Positions 24,242-32,783 of a stretch of DNA of 64,000 nt are shown piece after piece (within the stretch, counting starts at the first letter, position 1; every line of letters begins with the position of its first letter). The DNA is from Tolypothrix tenuis PCC 7101 (GTDB lineage: Bacteria > Cyanobacteriota > Cyanobacteriia > Cyanobacteriales > Nostocaceae), in NCBI RefSeq assembly GCF_002368295.1, contig NZ_AP018248.1, forward strand, positions 1,955,477 through 2,019,476, read 5' to 3'. The notes under the pieces were generated by a model. That model saw only the letters and a list, made by a program, of their open reading frames with translations. It had not been told where the DNA came from and ran no database searches. The translations under genes and the position numbers were made by a program.

Positions 24242-26029
24242 TCAAAAGGGATTGTAGATCAAAGAAAAGTATAGCCCATTTTCTTGCCATGTATTCTCCC
24301 GAGATTCTACAGATACTAAGGGAACACCCCAGTCAAGACGCGCGGTGAAGCGATCGCCTTGTGTCCACCTTAAGCCTAAACCCACAGAAGCCAAGGTGTT
24401 AGGATCTGGGTTGGCTCGATTAGAATTATTCCAAGCTACACCAAAGTCAACAAATGGTGCCAGATGCAAGGTACTACCGATTTGGGGTAAACGAAGAATT
24501 GGTACTTGAACTTCTGCTGAAGCAAAAGCCCCATTATCCGTTAATAAGTAATCTTGGCGATAGCCTCGAACTGTATCAATACCGCCTAAACCTAATTGTT
24601 CTAAAGGCAGCAAGCTTTTTGATGCTAACTGTGTATTTACACGTAATAGTAGTAATGTTTCTGGAGCTAATAACCTTGCCCATTGGGCTTGTCCTTGCCA
24701 AGCAAAAAAGCGGCTATCAGGCCCCTCTTGATTAATCGTCGCATCCAATGCACCTATACCCAAATTAAATTGCGATCGCAAAGCAATTACTTCCCGACTG
24801 TTGCGCGTTGTCCACTCTTGGAAAAATCTAATTGCAGATATGCGTGTCCTTCCTTGTTCATCGGCTCCCAATGAAGGAAAAGGTAAACGTTCACCTTCAA
24901 TATAAGTAGCTTCGCTCTCGCGCCGCGAAGCTGTCAAACCTAGAGCTAACTCTTGTGTAGGAGTTTGAATGATGGGCTGGCGGAAAGTAATCTCGTAATA
25001 ACGCGAAGATGATTCAATATCTAGAATATTGAAAGGTTCTTCAATAACATTGCTCGATGTGGTGCCAAAGTTGAAAGATAGTGTACCGTTACGGGCGTTG
25101 AGCGGTAATGTATAACCAACATCAAAGGCATTACTACCATCAGTATTAGTGTATGCAAAATTCAAGCCATCTCCAAATCCTAGTAAGTTGGCTTGATTGA
25201 TTTGTAAGCGACGGCGAAAACTACCAACACTAGGCGATCGCGCATTATCTAGAACTACTTGAGCGCTGAAGGATTGTGCTTCTCGTACCTCAACTTGTAA
25301 TACACTCACACCAGGGCGAGATCCGGCGGAGAGTTCCGCCGATAAGTTTTGAATCAAAGGATTCAACTGTAATAGTTGCAATGCTTCTAGCAACTGCTCC
25401 CGATTTAGTGGCGCTTTGGTGGCGATCGCTAGACGGCTACGTACATAATTAGAGTTCAGTCTGCGAGTCCCAGTTACCTGAATTTCTTCTAATTTACCTT
25501 CAACAACCTGAATTTTAATTACACCAGATTTGATAGTTTGTGGTGGAATATAAGCACCAGAGGTAATATAGCCATTTCTTACATATAAATCAGTAATTTT
25601 AGAACGAGCCTGAAATACCTCAGCCAAAGATATTGGTCTGTTGATAAATTCTTTAGTTTCTGCTGCTAGTTGTTCAGGAGTAAATACAGTGCTACCAACA
25701 ACCTCAAATCTTTCTACAACAATATTTTCTGGAAGATTTTCTGGTAAGGTTTGCTCGGGTGCTGGAGTGAGGTTAGGAACAGGAAGAAGTTGTTCTGGTG
25801 GTGGTAATGGTTGTGGTGGTTTAGGTAAAGGCGTTGGAGAAGGTACAGGTGGTTGTACATCTTGTGGTGGTGGGAGCTGTTGCGCTTGGATGGAATTAAT
25901 ATTTGGGATTTGTGAACTATTAATAGCCTGGGCTTTTGCTGATTTAGCGTTGATGTTGGCCAGCAACACAAATATACTCAGTTGTAATAACAAGACTCCA
26001 TACTTATGAAGTAATTTATCGCTCATCAT
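24242..26029 (-). CDS. TPS outer-membrane transporter, ShlB/FhaC family
   Basis: 595 aa. An N-terminal signal sequence (~1-33, LLLQLSIFVLLANINAKSAKA) precedes a Pro/Gln-rich segment (~40-100). A POTRA domain pair follows (ENIVVERFEVVGSTVFT, RSKITDLYVRNGYITSGAYIPPQ, GVIKIQVVEG, then GTRRLNSNYVRSRL). From ~255 a 16-stranded barrel ends in a Phe (GLYFSLIYNPF), as required for BAM insertion. The motif LGGIDTVRGYRQD matches the VRGY tetrad of Omp85 lid loops. It should export a large TpsA partner carrying an N-terminal TPS domain; none is in the window. The start is ATG-ATG with no strong ribosome-binding site. Confidence 0.92.
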   Translation of the reverse strand: MMSDKLLHKYGVLLLQLSIFVLLANINAKSAKAQAINSSQIPNINSIQAQQLPPPQDVQPPVPSPTPLPKPPQPLPPPEQLLPVPNLTPAPEQTLPENLPENIVVERFEVVGSTVFTPEQLAAETKEFINRPISLAEVFQARSKITDLYVRNGYITSGAYIPPQTIKSGVIKIQVVEGKLEEIQVTGTRRLNSNYVRSRLAIATKAPLNREQLLEALQLLQLNPLIQNLSAELSAGSRPGVSVLQVEVREAQSFSAQVVLDNARSPSVGSFRRRLQINQANLLGFGDGLNFAYTNTDGSNAFDVGYTLPLNARNGTLSFNFGTTSSNVIEEPFNILDIESSSRYYEITFRQPIIQTPTQELALGLTASRRESEATYIEGERLPFPSLGADEQGRTRISAIRFFQEWTTRNSREVIALRSQFNLGIGALDATINQEGPDSRFFAWQGQAQWARLLAPETLLLLRVNTQLASKSLLPLEQLGLGGIDTVRGYRQDYLLTDNGAFASAEVQVPILRLPQIGSTLHLAPFVDFGVAWNNSNRANPDPNTLASVGLGLRWTQGDRFTARLDWGVPLVSVESRENTWQENGLYFSLIYNPF

Positions 26030-26506
26030 GGTTTAGGGCTATTTCAACTTACATTAAGATTTAGTAAAAAGCAGCTGACATTACAAGATAGCAGCTAGCT
26101 GGATATTTACTGACAGTAAATTCATCTAAGTTAAAAAATTAAAGCTTAGACTCAGTTTACAATTAGATTTTCACCATTATCCGCTATAATTACGAATTAG
26201 CAAAGAGAGTAACTTATAATATTTAAAACATAAAATTAATTAAAAAATACCAAAATTGAGTTTTATTTATCAACTTATAATTAATTGCCAAAATGGCTTT
26301 ATTTTAGAATTTGATATTTTTAATTATAGGAATAATTGGCAATTAATTATATTTTTATCAAGGGAACTCTCATTGGAGAATTTTATACAAAATATTAATA
26401 ATTAACCAGTAATATTTTGTTCCGGCTTCAAAGGTTGTCTATATAAGTCTTTGTATTTCATTATTCAAATTTGATACTTCAGCCTGCTTTTACCATTTGA
26501 TAATTT
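26030..26506. other. Very AT-rich region between the sigma-factor and TPS genes
   Basis: 477 bases, both neighbours on the minus strand. It contains a 16-bp perfect inverted repeat (26276-26291 / 26336-26351) and presumably the TPS gene promoter. No coding frame was recognised. Confidence 0.5.
26276..26351. repeat. 16-bp perfect inverted repeat with 44-base loop
   Basis: TATAATTAATTGCCAA (26276-26291) is the exact reverse complement of TTGGCAATTAATTATA (26336-26351). It could be a miniature mobile-element remnant, a terminator for the sigma-factor gene or a regulatory site for the TPS gene. The interior is AT-rich and non-coding. Confidence 0.6.
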
Positions 26507-27157
26507 TCATAAATATCCCTCGCTCTCAGCAAATTTCCGCAAGCGTGGTAAACATTGACGTTGATAAAAACTGCTTAAAGTGGGAATAGATAAACCGAAT
26601 TCTTCAGACAATTCCTTCCAACTAGCTTCTGGGGGTAGACGTTTCAAAATTAATACCTGACAATTGACATCAGAACGTCCTTTAATATAAGTACTGCGGA
26701 GTTCTCCTTGAGAGTCAGCTTCCGCCCATATTCTGACATTATCTAAAATTGGGGGAGCCTCAGGGGTAGCAGCTAGGTTGTCCACAGGATCAAGAATATC
26801 GCTGTTGTCACCCGAACCCGATTGTCGAATCTTCAAAGGTACTTTGATTGCTTGTTCTCGTTGCTGGCTTAAGTAAAAGTCTTGGAGTCTACGTTTTAGG
26901 TAAGCATTCAACCAAGTGACGACACTACCATAATTGGAGTCATAGGCTTGACCTGTCCTAGCTTCACAAATATTCCGACAGAAATATAACCAAGTTTGTT
27001 GGAGTGCGTCTTGATAATAAGGAGTATTTTCACGCCAGAGCCTACTTGCAGTCAAACGAATGATTTGCGTGAGCAGCTTCTGACGCTCTTTACTTCCGGG
27101 TGGGTGTTCACAAGCTTGGGCAACTAAATAGCGCAGCTGTTCATCCAATTCAACCAT
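26507..27157 (-). CDS. Atypical sigma-70-family protein
   Basis: 216 aa. Residues ~40-105 look like sigma region 2 (YYQDALQQTWLYFCRN, then VVTWLNAYLKRRLQDFY). Residues ~165-210 look like region 4 (LKRLPPEASWKELSEEFGL, then SIPTLSSFYQRQCLPRLRKF). The linker is Pro/Asp-rich. It matches a cyanobacterial group of ECF-like sigma factors I know mainly from annotation; their regulons are poorly known. No anti-sigma gene is adjacent. Its neighbour, 477 bases downstream on the same strand, is the TPS transporter, which might be a target. Confidence 0.78.
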   Translation of the reverse strand: MVELDEQLRYLVAQACEHPPGSKERQKLLTQIIRLTASRLWRENTPYYQDALQQTWLYFCRNICEARTGQAYDSNYGSVVTWLNAYLKRRLQDFYLSQQREQAIKVPLKIRQSGSGDNSDILDPVDNLAATPEAPPILDNVRIWAEADSQGELRSTYIKGRSDVNCQVLILKRLPPEASWKELSEEFGLSIPTLSSFYQRQCLPRLRKFAESEGYL

Positions 27158-27469
27158 AGCAATCTGGATAAAGAAAGCAAGAATATTTTAAGGCAAATAT
27201 TTCCCCAAAAATCTATTATTTCCAGCTTAGGCAATTTTTTTTCTTTCACGCGCTTAAATGAATAAAAAATTGTCATTTATATGATTAGACAATAATTTAA
27301 TATACTGTTTGTTTACTTCTGGGATTGGTCAACTTCCTTGCGCGTTTTAGGCATTTAATTTTGAATAAATCTCATTAACACAAAATGACGTTACCTATTA
27401 AAAAAAAGAAAGGGAAAGGTAAAGCTTTGTAATTCCTTTTCCCTTTTTATCCTGAATTAACCAGTTGAA
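27158..27469. other. Intergenic region holding a terminator and the sigma-gene promoter area
   Basis: 312 bases between two minus-strand genes. The right end carries the terminator of the DUF2330 gene (27401-27446). The left part is AT-rich upstream DNA of the sigma gene, without clear -35/-10 boxes. Confidence 0.5.
27401..27446 (-). terminator. Intrinsic terminator of the DUF2330 gene
   Basis: On the minus strand AAAGGGAAAAGG (27435-27446) pairs with CCTTTCCCTTT (27409-27419, one bulge). It is followed by CTTTTTTT, a good U-tract. Confidence 0.75.
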
Positions 27470-28846
27470 CTATAACCCTAACCAGGAAAAGAAACTCTCC
27501 CACCAAGAAGTTGTCAAATCGCTGACCTTGAAATTCATTTTGCGGCGAATATCTTGAATATTCCAGTTCGTTAGCTTGGCTAAAGTTTGCGCTTCTTGTT
27601 CAAAACGCTTAGGCAATGATTGCTTATATTCTCGCCCAGCCGGACAATTTAGGTCGCCTGTAAACGGATGTTGTAAGATGTAACGACCTTGAAAAGATTC
27701 CCGGTTAGAAGTTTCTTGGAACATTGGATCTTCGGGGAATTTGTTGCGGGTGTAGCGAATATGCAATCGACTGATAAACACATTACTACTAGGAACAGGT
27801 GGACGAAAACCACGAGGTAATGTCCGGTTATTCCGAGAATCATCATCCAGCCAAAATACACCTGCTTGCTTGAGTTCTTCTAAAGATAAAGGTTCGGCAG
27901 AGCAAGGATCGCAACTACTCATATCCCAGGCATATTCTAAGAAAGCTACTTTCCTATCTTCTTTAACGTAGGAAGTTTGGAACATGGACTTATAGAAGTC
28001 ACTAAATTCATTTTTGATAAACACCGGAATATTAGCGTCAGAGGGAACTTTTACTGTGCGATAGTTAGTAGTTTCTGCTTGCCCTTTGGGAGATAAAATG
28101 TAAACAATCACATCCTGTTCAGCTGCGGCGTTAATCATACCTAAACGAATCGGCAGCATGAACCTAGGTGATTTGTAAAATATTTGCAGAGGACGAAGTA
28201 ACTGATAGCCAGATTGTTCAAATTTATCTAGGTTAACTTTCGCTACAAAAAATTTCATTGCAGAGCGAATGTATGGCTGAAGTAAGTCTTTGGCTCCCTT
28301 AGGAATTTTGTAGCCATTTTGATTGAGCCAAGTTTCCAAACCTCCAGACTCTTTAGCGCTGAGAATCACAATATCGTATTCGCCAACATTAAACCGCGCC
28401 TCAACAGTTACACCTAAATTACTACCGCCTCTTCTACTAGCCATCTCATCTCTGGCTGCGGCTCTAGGTGCTGCTTGTGGCATATTTTCACCTTCGTAAA
28501 CAGGAGCGCAGGGATCTGAATCAAAATATTCTACTAATCGTGGCGCGCTAAAAGCATCAAGCCGTTCAATAATTTTGGGTTCAGCAACACGAACTTGGTC
28601 TTTTTGCAAGACAGTTGGTACAGGTACAACGATCGCAAAATCTTTGACTGCACCCTGAAAATCATTAGCCATTGTCAAGACAGTGCGATCGCCATCTCGC
28701 GCAATTACTACCTGAGAAGCTTGATTATAAAGTTTGCTATCAGCTTTAGAAACATAAAATCCGCAAAATGCCCATGCTGTAGGCGTAAAACACAGCACAG
28801 CTATTAATGCAATGACTATGGAAATTAAGAATCTTAAGGGTTTCAT
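27470..28846 (-). CDS. DUF2330 family exported protein
   Basis: 458 aa. An N-terminal signal sequence (FLISIVIALIAVLCFTPTAWA, cleavage near AWA-FCGF) is followed by the DUF2330 core: FCGFYVSKADSKLYNQASQV, TVLTMANDFQGAVKDFAIVV, PVPTVLQ, and a long domain with GEYDIVILSAKESGGLETWL. Cysteines in DPCAP and SSCDPCSAEP may form disulfides. The C-terminus has an aromatic, slightly hydrophobic tail (WWESFFSWLGL). The family function is unknown. ATG 28846 is used; the longer frame would start at TTG 28858. The RnfD-like gene ends 123 bases upstream and reads the same way, so a two-gene unit is likely. Confidence 0.85.
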   Translation of the reverse strand: MKPLRFLISIVIALIAVLCFTPTAWAFCGFYVSKADSKLYNQASQVVIARDGDRTVLTMANDFQGAVKDFAIVVPVPTVLQKDQVRVAEPKIIERLDAFSAPRLVEYFDSDPCAPVYEGENMPQAAPRAAARDEMASRRGGSNLGVTVEARFNVGEYDIVILSAKESGGLETWLNQNGYKIPKGAKDLLQPYIRSAMKFFVAKVNLDKFEQSGYQLLRPLQIFYKSPRFMLPIRLGMINAAAEQDVIVYILSPKGQAETTNYRTVKVPSDANIPVFIKNEFSDFYKSMFQTSYVKEDRKVAFLEYAWDMSSCDPCSAEPLSLEELKQAGVFWLDDDSRNNRTLPRGFRPPVPSSNVFISRLHIRYTRNKFPEDPMFQETSNRESFQGRYILQHPFTGDLNCPAGREYKQSLPKRFEQEAQTLAKLTNWNIQDIRRKMNFKVSDLTTSWWESFFSWLGL

Positions 28847-28969
28847 ATTATTTTTCAATTGTGTTTAAGAGGCTAGGGATTAGTACCGTCGTGAATCCAA
28901 AATTCACAAAAAATACAGCGTCAGCATTTCCTTGAGTTGCAATGGTTTGTTTATTTTGTCATTGGCTGA

Positions 28970-29827
28970 TTAGGAGCTAGGATTTAGGGAATTAGAGATT
29001 TGAGTGTTATCGGTAACACTAGCGTTATCGTCTTTTTTCCACCAAGAATATTCCGGGGCTGACCAGAAAGCATCAAACAAAATAGTTAATGGTGCTAAGA
29101 TAAACAACGCCCAGAAAACCGCGCTGGAAATAAAGAAATAGTTCCGCAGTATAAAAGTGAATATGGCGATGCATACTGCCCAAACTAGACGACCAATTCG
29201 GGCATTGGGAATTGAGCGCGGATCTGTCACCATAAACAGGGCAAATAGCAATAAAGATCCACTCATCAAACGATGACAATAAACATCCCAAGTCCAGCCT
29301 AGCCAGAGATTGCGAATAGCTTCTAGCAGAGAGTAGGAACCCAAGAAAGCAGCTGTCGTATCCCAACGACCAACTCGCTGCAAAATCATGCCACCAGTCC
29401 CAAAAAACAATAGTCCATACCACCAGTCTTCTCCCCACTGTCCTGGCGAAACCCAAGCATCAGAGGTGAGCAGCAAGGCAGTAATAATACCAAAGTTGGC
29501 AGGATTGAAGAAATGTTTATTACCAACTTGGAAAAAAAATTTACTAGCGATCGCACTTGCTGCGGCTAAAGCCATCGTTGTCCAATGATCGGCTCGCAAC
29601 AGCAAACTGAGTCCCAAGGATGTAATTAAAGCACTGCGAAGATTGATGTTTTGTTCTTTACTCAAAATCGATGACAACATCCATTGGGTTAATAGACAAG
29701 TCGCGATCGCGACTCCGATCAACTCCGGATGCAATGTCCAGTCCCTTGTGCCAATTCCCAAAGCTAGAAACAAGGACAAAAATAGAATTTGATAATCTCG
29801 GATATCATTAAGCAAAATTACCCGCAT
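28970..29827 (-). CDS. RnfD/NqrB-like integral membrane protein
   Basis: 285 aa with about eight membrane segments. Family marks are the KHFFNPANFGI block (~125-135) and FALFMVTDPRSIPNARIGR (~210-228), which correspond to conserved RnfD/NqrB loops. No clear S/T-GAT flavinylation motif is seen, so it may not carry covalent FMN. No other Rnf/Nqr subunit is nearby, so a complete sodium pump is not encoded here. Its close position before the DUF2330 gene suggests a shared membrane or periplasmic role, possibly in electron transfer; this is inference. Confidence 0.8.
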   Translation of the reverse strand: MRVILLNDIRDYQILFLSLFLALGIGTRDWTLHPELIGVAIATCLLTQWMLSSILSKEQNINLRSALITSLGLSLLLRADHWTTMALAAASAIASKFFFQVGNKHFFNPANFGIITALLLTSDAWVSPGQWGEDWWYGLLFFGTGGMILQRVGRWDTTAAFLGSYSLLEAIRNLWLGWTWDVYCHRLMSGSLLLFALFMVTDPRSIPNARIGRLVWAVCIAIFTFILRNYFFISSAVFWALFILAPLTILFDAFWSAPEYSWWKKDDNASVTDNTQISNSLNPSS

Positions 29828-30040
29828 ATTCAGGGATTACGCGCAGATTTTTCCCCAATCTAGACGGATAAATGCTGAGATAATACAGTTGTTACAGTTT
29901 TTGTTACAAACTGAAGGACTGAAACCAGGAAGTCTTCTATTATTTGCTAGTAGTAAAATGGCGATCGCTTTGATGTGAACTAATGTTGCGGATAGATTCG
30001 CTACAATGCAAAAACAGATTGCTTCTCAAGTCTTTAATTT

Positions 30041-30514
30041 ATGCTGATCCGTCCTGCTACGCCAGCTGACGTACCCAACGTTTTACCAATGGTTGCAAAG
30101 ATTTGTGCTTTGCATGAAGTCTGGGACTCAGCTAAATATGGGTTTCTACCCCATCCAGAACAACGATATCAAAACTGGTTGGGAAGGCTGACAAATAGCG
30201 ATAGCAGCGTATTTCTGGTAGCTGAAGATGAAGAGAATTTAGTAGCGTTTCTGGTAGCGACAGTTGAGCGAGAAATTCCTATTTATCGGTTAAAGGAATT
30301 TGCCTTTATCCATGATGTTTGGGTTGAGCCAGATTATCGTCAACGAGGGGTAGCAAGGGAAATGGTAATACTGGCTGTTGAAAGCTTTCAAAAAATGGGA
30401 ATTAAACAAATAAGGCTGGATACTGCAGCAATTAACGAAGCAGCGCGGCGGTTATTTGCATCTTGTGGTTTTCGCATCAGCACTATAGAAATGCTGATGG
30501 AATTAAGCCAATAG
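30041..30514 (+). CDS. GNAT-family N-acetyltransferase
   Basis: 157 aa, one GNAT fold. The N-terminus is LIRPATPADVPNVLPMV. Beta-4 and the acetyl-CoA pyrophosphate loop are AFIHDVWVEPDYRQRGVAREMV (Q/R-x-x-G-x-A at ~107-112). The later motif is IRLDTAAINEAARRLFASCGF. Substrates of such short GNATs range from amines to protein N-termini; none can be assigned. The ATG has no clear ribosome-binding site. A strong palindromic terminator follows seven bases after the stop. Confidence 0.9.
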   Translation: MLIRPATPADVPNVLPMVAKICALHEVWDSAKYGFLPHPEQRYQNWLGRLTNSDSSVFLVAEDEENLVAFLVATVEREIPIYRLKEFAFIHDVWVEPDYRQRGVAREMVILAVESFQKMGIKQIRLDTAAINEAARRLFASCGFRISTIEMLMELSQ

Positions 30515-30520
30515 TTGTAG

Positions 30521-30546
30521 AGACGCGATTAATCGCGTCTTTATTC
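30521..30546 (+). terminator. Palindromic terminator after the GNAT gene
   Basis: AGACGCGATTAATCGCGTCT (30521-30540) is a perfect 20-base palindrome followed by TTATTC. The same GACGCGATTAATCGCGTC core is frequent between genes in Nostocales, so this may be a repeat family used as a terminator. Confidence 0.75.
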
Positions 30547-30566
30547 ACAAGTCAAATGACTAATGA

Positions 30567-31043
30567 CTAACTAGCTAAAAGCGTTTTTTCTAGAGGAGTC
30601 CAACGGAAAGCGCGATCGCCACCTCTTTCAATCACTACTTTGACTTTTGGTTCCAAGCGTGGTAGAGCCGTCAAAAAGTCAAGTTCTTGATTGGAAAGAA
30701 TATGCCCCTCAATAATCCACAGAACCAGTCCTTTAGACTTTGGCGGTAACTGTTCTAGATGAGAACTGATAATAGGTGGCAAATAGTATACATAACCTAC
30801 TGCTGCACCAGTACCAGTACTTTTTTTACCCAGATGAGGTGGTCTGACTCCATGAACTCCTGTGAGATAGGCTGCCAAATCTCCTAGTCCCTTAGCAGTA
30901 ATGTGGAGGGTTTCATACCCAGTTGCGCGCAGTCGGCGACGGTACCGACCTTCATAACCCCCTTCTGGAGGAACATAAACACCAAGAGAACCAACTTTTT
31001 CTAGTTCGCGAATAAAAGCGTTGCCAGTGGTAAGTAGTGCCAT
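30567..31043 (-). CDS. ndhN: NAD(P)H-quinone oxidoreductase (NDH-1) subunit N
   Basis: 158 aa, full length for the cyanobacterial/chloroplast-specific NdhN, a peripheral subunit of the ferredoxin-dependent NDH-1 complex of thylakoids (cyclic electron flow, respiration). Recognised by MALLTTGNAFIRELEKVG, VPPEGGYEGRYRRRLRATGY, AAYLTGVHGVRPPHLGKK and PKSKGLVLWIIEGH. It is divergent from rplC across a 1-kb spacer, an arrangement I recall from other Nostocales. ATG at 31043; no strong ribosome-binding site. Confidence 0.95.
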   Translation of the reverse strand: MALLTTGNAFIRELEKVGSLGVYVPPEGGYEGRYRRRLRATGYETLHITAKGLGDLAAYLTGVHGVRPPHLGKKSTGTGAAVGYVYYLPPIISSHLEQLPPKSKGLVLWIIEGHILSNQELDFLTALPRLEPKVKVVIERGGDRAFRWTPLEKTLLAS

Positions 31044-32044
31044 AGATATTCGTTCTATCTCACTTAGATATCTCTATTATTTACCGCGAACTGCTAAATT
31101 CAGTTCAATAATAAACTTATGATCTGGATTAGCTTTACTTGGTACCAATCCATTGATATCGCTTCAATGTAATTTTGATACCTCTGGGCAGGGGGAAGAT
31201 AGAGCATGAAGGATCTGGGCAGTCATAACAACTTCCTATTAGCATTAGCAATTACCAGTTACCGATTACCCAATGCCCAATGCAAAAAATTTATAGACAA
31301 ATCTAAATAAATCATTTATATTGTTAGATTGTGACCAAATACGCAAATTAGATTGCCCTCTTATTGGCATTCTGAGCTAGTGTGAGCATCAAGGGCTGAT
31401 GACTTGACTCCAATAAGGATGAATCTAGCTGAGACTGGCCGAAGACTGGTACACTAAAAAAGCTTTCGGGTCAAATACAGAACTTACGGCTGGAGAATTT
31501 CAACCCAACCCTAAGTTCCAGACTACATTCACTCCTGTAGTCCTGAAAAAGTAGGCAAAACCTTGAACAATAGTTTAAGGTATTTTAGTCGGAGTAGAAA
31601 TTAAGCAGTAATGTTGGTTTGATCGCATTACATAAGTCTTAGTTGCAGGATACTGGGTGGCAAAAGCTGCTTAAGTCCTACTACCACACGGCTGTCGTCT
31701 AAAGTTGGGCAATCCACTCAGGACGCTGCCTCCAGAAAGTGCCTAAGCAATTGCTCGGATGAAAGCATTGCTGCACAAAGCGCAAAGCTCTAAAGCCTTG
31801 CCTTGATTCCAGAAGTTAACTCTTCCCAAAGGAAGATGCTTATGGCTGTTCTGGTGAACTAGTGAGTGAAAGTAAACGGATTCACCAAACAGTAAGGACA
31901 TAGTTTTGTTTGTCCCGGAGAAGTTGGAGTGGCTAAAGCGGCTCTAAATTTCGGAGGCTATTCCAACCTCGCTCGGTATGCACAAATCATGTCTTTGAGA
32001 GTCCGATGCCAAGGTTAGCAAGTAGATAAGGAGAACCAGTTACT
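31044..32044. promoter_or_regulatory. Divergent promoter region and long structured leader of the ribosomal operon
   Basis: 1001 bases without a coding frame. 31044-31370 is AT-rich with short repeats (ACCGATTACCCAATGCCCAATGC, 31261-31283). From about 31380 the composition is more even and many hairpins appear: AGCAATTGCT (31746-31755), TCTTCC-CAAA-GGAAGA (31821-31836), TGGTGAA/TTCACCA (31852-31858 / 31881-31887) and GTTGGA/TCCAAC (31923-31928 / 31962-31967). It ends with AAGGAG before the rplC GTG. A long 5' untranslated leader with regulatory folds is inferred. No clear -35/-10 pair was fixed. Confidence 0.55.
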
Positions 32045-32680
32045 GTGTCTGTAGGTATTCTCGGCACCAAGCTGGGCATGACCCAAATTTTTGACGATGC
32101 AGGAGTAGCAATTCCTGTCACCGTCGTCCAAGCGGGCCCATGCACCGTTACCCAAGTTAAAACGAATCAAACTGATGGTTACGCTGCCATTCAAGTTGGT
32201 TTTAGGGAAGTTAAACCTAAGGCACTAAACAAACCGCTTTTAGGTCACTTAGCAAAATCATCTGCCCCAGCGTTACGTCATTTGAATGAGTATCGTACAG
32301 ATACTGCTAGCGATTATGCTTTAGGTCAAGAAATTAAAGCAGATATTTTTAGTGCAGGTCAAATTGTAGATGTAATCGGTACAAGTATCGGACGTGGCTT
32401 TGCAGGCAACCAAAAGCGTAACAACTTTGGTCGTGGGCCAATGTCACATGGTTCTAAAAACCATAGAGCGCCCGGTTCGATTGGTGCTGGTACAACCCCA
32501 GGTCGTGTTTATCCCGGAAAACGGATGGCAGGACGCTTAGGTGGTAGCCGTGTCACAATCCGCAAGTTGACAGTAGTGCGAGTAGATGCAGAGCGCAATT
32601 TACTGCTAATCAAAGGAGCCATTCCTGGAAAACCAGGTGCGCTGGTAAGTATCGTACCTGCCAAGCAAGTTGGGAAATAG
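32045..32680 (+). CDS. rplC: 50S ribosomal protein L3
   Basis: 211 aa, normal length. Early assembly protein near the peptidyl-transferase centre. The N-terminus SVGILGTKLGMTQIFDD is diagnostic; the central extension FGRGPMSHGSKNHRAPGSIG reaches into the 23S core, and GKRMAGRLGGSRVTIRKL follows. The GTG start has AAGGAG 12 bases upstream. It is the first gene of the block, because cyanobacteria keep rpsJ elsewhere. A 103-base spacer of tandem repeats separates it from rplD. Confidence 0.97.
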   Translation: MSVGILGTKLGMTQIFDDAGVAIPVTVVQAGPCTVTQVKTNQTDGYAAIQVGFREVKPKALNKPLLGHLAKSSAPALRHLNEYRTDTASDYALGQEIKADIFSAGQIVDVIGTSIGRGFAGNQKRNNFGRGPMSHGSKNHRAPGSIGAGTTPGRVYPGKRMAGRLGGSRVTIRKLTVVRVDAERNLLLIKGAIPGKPGALVSIVPAKQVGK

Positions 32681-32682
32681 TC

Positions 32683-32783
32683 AAGAGTCATTATGTTGTT
32701 GTCATTAGTCATTAGTCATTGGCTAAGGACAAGTGACAAAGGACAAATGACAAAGGACAAATGACAAGGGACAAGTGACAAAA
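32683..32783. repeat. Short tandem heptamer-type repeats between rplC and rplD
   Basis: GTCATTAGTCATTAGTCATTGG is followed by GGACAAATGACAAAGGACAAATGACA. The halves are partly complementary and could fold. The same family occurs in several other spacers of this operon. Confidence 0.75.

Noticed and set aside
25641..26009. Gly/Ser-rich plus-strand frame of 122 codons
   Set aside because: It is the antisense of the Pro-rich N-terminus of the TPS transporter; the glycines arise from proline codons.
31380..32044. RNase P RNA, tmRNA or 6S RNA in the rplC leader
   Set aside because: None of the conserved sequence blocks I know for these RNAs could be found; only short hairpins are seen.
32683..32783. 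GACAAAT repeats as a CRISPR or iteron origin
   Set aside because: Units are too short (about 7 bases), have no spacers, and recur between many ribosomal genes; they fit intergenic short tandem repeats.
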